From positions 19,647,003 to 19,711,002 of the forward strand of contig CM055111.1 of NCBI GenBank assembly GCA_029204225.1: a stretch of 64,000 nucleotides of DNA. The letters run 5' to 3'. Every line of letters begins with the position of its first letter. The first letter of the stretch is position 1. The stretch is from Diphasiastrum complanatum (taxonomy: Eukaryota; Streptophyta; Lycopodiopsida; Lycopodiales; Lycopodiaceae). The notes under the pieces are model-generated. The model did no database searches and had not been told where the DNA came from. It saw only the letters and a list, made by a program, of their open reading frames with translations. Below are positions 57,923 through 64,000 of this stretch, in pieces. The position numbers and the translations under genes are program-made.

Positions 57923-58950
57923 TCATTTTAGCAACATAATTTCGTCATAAAATTATGGTGAGTTTGTCAAGTGAAGTTGTAACTAAAGAGTGATCTTACT
58001 AAGTGTAAAATAAAAGGATCTTTCTCAAGCATAAAATTTAAAGGATAATGATGAAATCCTTTATTCATGGCTGAAATTTTTAAATTAGGTTTCCCTCCAA
58101 TTTGTTTATAGGTTTTTAAAAAAATTTGCCTTCAAAATCTTGCATCCCAAATTTTTTGCTGATAAACAAACATTTCCTCTCATGTGAGGTCATTTTCAGG
58201 TTTCATAAAGATTTCATCACATGTCAAGAAAGTAGGTGACCACTTTCACTTTCCATAATATGGTGGCCAAAATTTTACAATTATCTTACGTTCACACAAT
58301 GTGGCGAACATGAATTGCATACATAATTTTTTTGAGAAATCAAGATTTTTACAATGTAGAAATATTGCATCTACTACATGTAAAAGACGTAAACTCAACA
58401 AGAACTTGTCAAAATCACTTATGTAAGTTGATTTATTGTTCCAGTTCGTGCAACAGTCGTACAACAACAATACTCACACGTGGGACCTCATACATATAAG
58501 AAAAATAGCAGTTTATACACAATAATCCATTATTATATCATCACCAAAATGCAAAAAATGGATGTAGAACCCCAAAGAGATATTCCATAAGAATGAATGA
58601 GAGAAGAATGAGAGAGATGAAATGCTCCCACGCTTGTAGCCTATTTATAATAGCCTTTTGTCCTATTTGGATGCTCTTACTCAAGCTTATCAACCTATGG
58701 AAGGTTCTAGATCTCTTCCAAACCCTAAATCTAACATGACTAGATTCAATGCATCTATACTAACCAAATAGAGTAGGTCCAAATTCGACCTTATCAACTT
58801 GCCTAAGTTGCCAAAAATTATAAATACACTATTCTTAGCCCTTATCAACTTTATAAAGTCTATATAGCTCTAAGATTAAAATACATATTCCTCAAAATTG
58901 CCAAATAAACTCAACATGAAAAATCTTAAACTAGTTGACAATTTTTCACA
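57923..58950 (-). repeat. Probable Copia 3' LTR at the right (ends at 58950); left part unassigned
   Basis: gacaatttttcaca ending at 58950, followed by cactctcttcaac, mirrors the LTR end and polypurine tract of the young Copia (gcaattttcaca, then ctccctcttcaac). A TATA-like stretch lies near 58645. The LTR start is unclear (perhaps ~58500) and 57923-58500 holds nothing named. Confidence 0.5.
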
Positions 58951-59630
58951 CACTCTCTTCAACTAGTTCTACCACACAACTTTGATAGAATGATATCCAT
59001 TCTAAGTATAGAACTTCTTTCTATGGTTTTATAATAGCCTTCATAATTGATATAGAAAATAGTATCCACATTGGATGCTTCACTATTTCTTACATCAATT
59101 TTACATATCAAGATGTAACTAGAATATGAAGAACCAATGTAAATACAATGATTCCTCCATACTTCCAACTTTGAACTTTCTAGAAAATAATAGCAAACAA
59201 ACAATAATTGTGAGTAATCAACCAATGTTTGCATATCTCCTCCATCTTTGTCCTTCCTTGAAATGTGGGCCACCAAGAAAATCCATGAATGAGCCTCCCA
59301 TTAGAGGAGTTCCAAGCACCAAAAGGGATGTTTGTCAAGATGCTTTTATTGACTATTCAACTATTCAATGTACATGTGGCCCGATAAAGTTTTTACACAT
59401 GTGAAGGAACGTAACGTTGTTTGTCGGTCTGAAAAAATTTGGAGTTTTCCGGTAATATTTTGAACATTTCAAAACTCCTGCTGGGCAGGGTCTAGAGTTG
59501 TGATTCGACAATACTTGTTGCCCGCAAGACTCCTAACTGCCCGACTCTTAAAACTTATGGTTAGTAGTAATATATTTTGAGCAAAGCATAGTTAAACAAA
59601 CTTACATGTTCTAAAGAGGGCCAACCTACA
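58951..59630. other. No clear gene
   Basis: Possibly the decayed 3' end of the Copia whose LTR ends at 58950. A minus-strand frame (58959-59276) ends SKLCGRTS at the expected place, but no RNase H motif is readable. Confidence 0.3.
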
Positions 59631-59633
59631 AGA

Positions 59634-60815
59634 AGCTGCAAAACATCATCTACAACAACATCAGCCATTAAACTACAGATGAGTAGAACAACAATAGATT
59701 TTCTAGACATTTTTGATATTTTTATAGAATCATAATCAATATGTGTTCATTCCAATGTATTCTACGTGAAGAGTAGATCATTTTTGCTTTTTACCTCATC
59801 TCCATCCGAGTTCGTATAAGAAAGTTATGGCTAATAAAGAATTTGATGATGTGGCATATCGCCATGATGCGAGAATAGACCAGTTTGTTTTTATCAGAAT
59901 GCAGATTCTCACATGGTGGAGATATTCCAATGGATTCTACGTGAAGAGTAGATCATTTTTGCTTTTTACTTCATCTCGATCCGAGTTCAAATAAAAAAGT
60001 TATGGCTAATCAAAGATTTTGATGCTGTGGCATATCACCATGACGTGAGAATACACAAGTGTTTTTTACCATAATGCAGATCCTCGCGTGGTGAAGATAT
60101 TCTACATCATCAAATGCCACATCATAAAAAAATGCCATATCATGAAATGCTTATCTTGTACTATAAATCTTTGATCTACCATTACTTTCTTATCTGAACT
60201 TTGATAGAGATGAGGTCAAAAGCAAAATTGAAGTACTCTTTGCATAGAATATGATGATGTGGCATATCGCCATGACGTGAGAATAGACAAGTTTTTTTTA
60301 CTAGAATGCAGATCCTCGCGTGGTGGAGATATTCCACATAATCAAGTGTTGCATCATCAAAAGCTTATTTTGTACTTTAATCTTTGATCTACCATAACTT
60401 TCTTATCTAAACTTTGATAAAGATGAGGCCAAAAGCAAAATTGATCTACTCTTTGCGTAGAATATGATGGAATGTTTGTATCTTGATTATAATTCTATAA
60501 AAATTAAAAGCTTGCATTTTCATTTCATAATTGAGCTCTTTTTAATTTGCATTTTCAAATTTGAAAAAACATAAAAGCAAAATTCAGATCCAACTTCAAG
60601 TTCTCTCTTATTTTAATAATTTAAGGGAAGAGGATTTGAACCTCTAAAAGGTTAAGCCTTGTCTTCCAAACCCTTAATCCTAAACAACGGAGTGGTTAAT
60701 CTAATAACAAAGGGAACATCTTACTCAACCAAGAAGCTGGAAACATCAGTACATTATCTACAACAATATTAACTATTAATCTAAGAGGGAGCAGAATAAC
60801 AATAAACATGAACTC
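59634..60815. repeat. Foldback array with flanking direct repeat
   Basis: Module A (~90 bp, gaagagtagatcatttttgc.. to agaaagttatgg) occurs directly at 59751 and 59930 and inverted at 60166-60250 and 60380-60470. Module B (~85 bp, gatgtggcatatcgccatga.. to tggtggagatattcca) occurs three times, all in the same direction (59846, 60018, 60251). The order is A>, B>, A>, B>, spacer, <A, B>, <A. A further ~70-bp direct repeat flanks it (59634-59700 and 60729-60815, aagctg.aaacatca..). No coding sequence. Confidence 0.8.
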
Positions 60816-61800
60816 TGCGAAAAGCAATCATAGCACCTACAAGAATAAGACATATAACATCAATAAAAAGCTGCAAAAGGAGTCCACATTGCTAAAACTT
60901 CCTTACAAGGCTCCTCAAAGTCATTCTCAGGATGACTCACAAGTATTCGACAAGCTGACATGCAAATTAGTGTGACAACATGACTGGAGAAATCTAAAAG
61001 GCTAGAGGTTCTATTTATATAAAACTTCGATCCTTTACACATGAAATTTTGGAGGGAATTTCTCCCGGTTGTGGCGCGTGCTTTGTTTCTTGGCAGCGTG
61101 TTTTGTTTCATGTGCACTGTTAATATACTTCAAAAAATGAGCCAACCACACAACTTAGACGGTGGGCAGCACCAAAAACTAGGAAAATGAGGGAAAAATC
61201 CGGTCATTTTATCATTCTCTCTCTAACATTCTCTTACTAAGGCACGATTTCTTATACAGCCCTTTTGGAATTGAAAACTCCTCTAATGATTGCCATCTTG
61301 CCACAAGATATCATCATCAGTTGATGACTTGACTATGAATGAGTGATATAATGATCCTCCCTTAGCTTCATTTCCATTAGGAAAACTAGCCAAGAAGGCT
61401 AGTATAACTTCAACATCAAAATGATGCAAGACAAGGTAACTAGTTTCACCATATCTTGACAATTTGCGCACATGATGGAAGAGATTGGATGAGTCGCAAA
61501 TGATTTAATGCGAATCAGATGGAGTTCAGATGCGATTGCTGGTCACTGCCATTTGAATCACTCCTACAGTCCTCCAGAATATAGTCAGGCATTGCTAATC
61601 TACGTTTATAAATTAATGAAGCATTCAACAAAGTTTCAACCAAGGTGCAAAATTAAATGAATGAGAGAATCAGACATACGAATAACATCAGATACATTTG
61701 CATTCAAGATCATACATCATAAAAGTGACATGTGCACAATGGCTACCAGATCTTCTATTGATTTTTCTCTGATTCTTCAAGCACTGCATGCACGTAGTGT
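60816..61800. other. No gene seen
   Basis: Short unrecognised frames only. Confidence 0.4.
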
Positions 61801-62520
61801 GTTGGAATGACAGAAATACAGTCCTCTCATGAGTGGATCTCGCTTACTAGCGGACTTGTAGATCTATGTGGATCCTGATCACAAGAACGTGTCTTGCATG
61901 CACACGGACTTCTGTTCTATATTTTTCGTTTTGATTGCTTACTAGCATCAGACTACTTCATACATCTTTGTATATCTGTATATGCCCTCTCTATCAAGTA
62001 TCATCTAGTAAGTATATAGTCGCTCTGTGTAAACTTTTAGATTAGAGTAATTAAATCTACAACTAATTCAAAAAATACAAGAGTGACGGATTAGTCGCGA
62101 CTTAGAGTGTATCTGCTGACGTCATGCCATTAGATCAGACATCTGTACTTCTGGGTACTTGTGTGACCTTGCTGGTCCTTTATGGAGCGTGAGGGCAGAA
62201 AAGGTTTCGTGACATTTTTTCGTGTCGCATCGTTGGTTTTGTCTCCGTCGTCTGACTTTCTCGTGATGGACTGCAAAAGATTCTCGTTCGCAAATCTTTT
62301 GTGTTCGTGTCTTCTCGTCAAGTGTTCGCGAATCTTTCGTGCTGCGTGTCTCTTGACTTTCGTGTTCGCGAACACTTTCGTCAGGCAGACGGCTGAAAGC
62401 TAGCAAAGCTTTGTAAATAGAAACATTTTGCACGAGATCTTTCGTCAGATGTATTGCAAAGGTGTTATCCATCTTCAAGACCAAAGGCTCGTTACTTGTT
62501 TCACCCAATTCACCCAGGAA
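61801..62520 (-). mobile_element. Copia tail: probable LTR plus RNase H remnant
   Basis: The minus frame at 62122-62508 begins with PLVLKMDNTFAIHLTKDLV, matching the Copia RNase H motif (D-N-x-S-A-I-x-L-T-K). It then runs into noncoding sequence rich in ttcgcgaa and tttcgtg motifs (62280-62380), as expected of an adjacent LTR. tgttggaatgac at 61801 may be the far LTR end. No partner LTR. Confidence 0.5.
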
Positions 62521-62539
62521 TTGCCTTTGCCAATTCCGT

Positions 62540-62772
62540 CATCGGCTCTTCCTCTGAACCGATTTGCGGGGAGGGGGCTCGGAGCGATTCAAATTTTAAA
62601 TCCGCGTGGCACTGCCACGCTTAAAAAATCTAGAAAATTGCCACGCGTGGTAGTTTTTTTTACCAAAAGTTAAATTTTGCCACGCGTGGCAAAAATTCTG
62701 AAAATTTTTCTGAAGTTTGCCATGCGTGGCAAATTTTTCTAGCAAGTGAAGTTCTGCCACGCCATGCCAATT
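62540..62772. repeat. GCCACGCGTGGC palindrome array, copy 2
   Basis: Sites are centred at about 62612, 62645, 62685, 62725 and 62762 (spacing 33-40 bp), with the same spacers and left flank as copy 1 at 16500-16760. It lies between the Copia RNase H remnant and the foldback element starting at 62774. Confidence 0.88.
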
Positions 62773-62773
62773 T

Positions 62774-63111
62774 GGGCCCTTTTTGAACTCAAAAAGGGCC
62801 TCTTCCTTGCCTAAACATGTTTGCTAATTAGAATTAATTAACTCATTAATCATCCTATGTGGCAGTTCACCCTGAGTTTATCATGGGTTAACTTCTATGT
62901 TAGTAGGCTTCACTTAGGCCTAACATAATATAGCAAGGACAAAAAATTTGTAGCCAAAACTTAAATCCAATATAGCATCTATTTTTTTAAGGCCTTCAAA
63001 ATTCATCTTTTTAAGCTTATAATGAGTGAAAAGGAGGCCTAATATTTCCTTGGGCCCCCATTTTGAAAAAAAAAATTAAAAAAAAAGGGGGAGGGGGATG
63101 GGAGTACATCA

Positions 63112-63142
<31 letters not shown>

Positions 63143-63757
63143 TGTACGCTTGTACCCCCCCCCCCCGGGCCCCTCGCTCTCTCTCTCTCCCTCGGGGCCA
63201 GCTGGCCAGTCGCGCCCCACCCACCCCTCCGGGCTGCTGGCCCTCGTTGAATCGCGTGGCCCGGAGGGCCACACCTAACACCCCCCCCTCCCTCGTTGTC
63301 CTGTCAAAGAGGGAGGGGGAAGACCTGGGAGCGCGCGCTCATCGCGCTCCCACCCGGCTCAGCGGCTCCAAGTGGGCAGGAGCACGCTGAGGGCGATTTA
63401 CTCCCATCCCCCTCCCCCTTTTTTTTTCAATTTTTTTTTTCAAAATGGTGGCCCAAGGAAATATCGGGCCCCCCTTTCACTCATTCTAAGCTTAAAAAGA
63501 TGAATTTTGAAGGCCTTGAAAAATGGTTATATTGGTATTTAAAATTTAAATTTGTGCCTTGTCAAATCATCATTACTATGGGTTGAGCAAGTAGAGTTAG
63601 AGGAGGGTTAGAATTTGGAGATCTATTTTACACCATTGGATGTGCCATGTCATATGGACCATTCCATCTCACTTGTCACTCTCTTATTGGTACACATGTC
63701 GTCATTAACACTAATTATAATTAGTGAAGAGGCCCTTTTTGAGTCCAAAAAGGGCCC
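62774..63757. mobile_element. Nested foldback element with GC-rich core (~984 bp)
   Basis: Both ends carry the self-complementary motif gggccctttttg.actcaaaaagggcc, left at 62774 and its inverted copy ending at 63757, followed inward by AT-rich ctaattagaattaatt-like sequence. A second inverted repeat lies inside: ggccttcaaaattcatcttt.. to gggggatgggagtacatcac (62992-63111) pairs with 63388-63520. The core between the arms (63112-63388) is strongly GC-rich, with a 28-nt C run. No transposase is encoded. No target duplication was recognised. Confidence 0.78.
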
Positions 63758-63872
63758 TAATGGCAAACGTTTTTGCAATTCTTTTTAGGGACAAAAAAAA
63801 AACCCACGAAATGAAAAAGTGGGGGCCTCGACTGCATTTCCAAATAGATTTTGTGAAGAAGAGCTTTGGGGG

Positions 63873-63953
<81 letters not shown>

Positions 63954-64000
63954 GAGATAGTTTTGTTTGTTAATTTTTCATTGTTTATTAATTTGTTATT
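63758..64000. repeat. Window end with (GA)n microsatellite at 63874-63950
   Basis: About 76 bp of GA with one GC interruption, ending at gttgagatag. Nothing else is recognised. Confidence 0.95.

Noticed and set aside
60621-60645. Perfect T-arm-like hairpin (agagg, 7-nt loop, cctct), minus strand TTCAAAT loop
   Set aside because: Acceptor, D and anticodon arms could not be folded around it, so no tRNA gene is called.
62182-62403. Plus-strand frame of 73 codons
   Set aside because: Antisense to LTR-like sequence; biased composition from ttcgcgaa-type repeats.
63039-63390. Gly- and Pro-rich frames around 63.1-63.4 kb
   Set aside because: Products of homopolymer and GC-rich core sequence in the foldback element; frames shift with each C run.

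Overview
The window is plant nuclear DNA: spliced genes with plant-type introns (T-rich 3' ends, GT..AG), a Golgi GT77 glycosyltransferase of plant cell-wall type, an organelle-directed EamA transporter, and a dense bed of plant-type Copia and Gypsy LTR retrotransposons. I cannot name the species. Nothing bacterial is present: there are no operons, rRNAs or CRISPR arrays.

Layout. 0-18.7 kb is a graveyard of at least six Copia fragments, nearly all on the minus strand: a decayed family member with its LTR and primer-binding site (427-5750), two copies in which the reverse-transcriptase half is deleted (7.0-10.3 kb, 11.9-14.3 kb), a plus-strand chimera (14.7-15.1 kb), a gag-protease piece (15.2-16.3 kb) and a reverse-transcriptase/RNase H piece (17.7-18.7 kb). 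Between them lie several minisatellites and an array of evenly spaced GCCACGCGTGGC palindromes (16.6-16.8 kb). 19.9-22.5 kb is an LTR-bounded element with no coding capacity. 23.2-24.2 kb holds two LTRs of one Gypsy family fused head to head as a large inverted repeat. 25.0-25.8 kb is a decayed PIF/Harbinger transposase, and 26.3-26.7 kb is an integrase end with chromodomain.

27.35-34.74 kb is the first host gene: a six-exon RAY1-like GT77 glycosyltransferase (745 codons plus stop by my splicing), whose 3.4-kb first intron carries an antisense Copia fragment. It is followed by a LINE fragment, a minus-strand Gypsy fragment and a broken Ulp1-like (C48) peptidase (37.1-37.8 kb). 39.2-41.3 kb has a 32-bp tandem repeat, a long GA tract and a minus-strand chromovirus end.

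41.28-52.7 kb is a nest: a Tat/Athila-like Gypsy element (LTR, primer site, repeat-rich leader, gag with four zinc knuckles, protease) is inserted at a chromovirus integrase, and a complete, very young Copia element (44414-50844, LTRs 655 bp each, 5-bp target duplication, one uninterrupted 1317-residue polyprotein) is inserted in the gag of the Gypsy element, splitting its second zinc knuckle.

53.8-56.7 kb is the second host gene, minus strand: a four-exon, ten-helix EamA/DMT-family transporter with a long basic N-terminal extension. 57-64 kb has few coding traces but several unusual structures: a possible SINE, a foldback array (59.75-60.47 kb), a Copia tail, a second copy of the GCCACGCGTGGC array (62.6-62.8 kb) and a nested foldback element with a GC-rich core (62.77-63.76 kb).

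Only the two host genes and the young Copia element look intact. All splice sites and repeat borders were read by eye.
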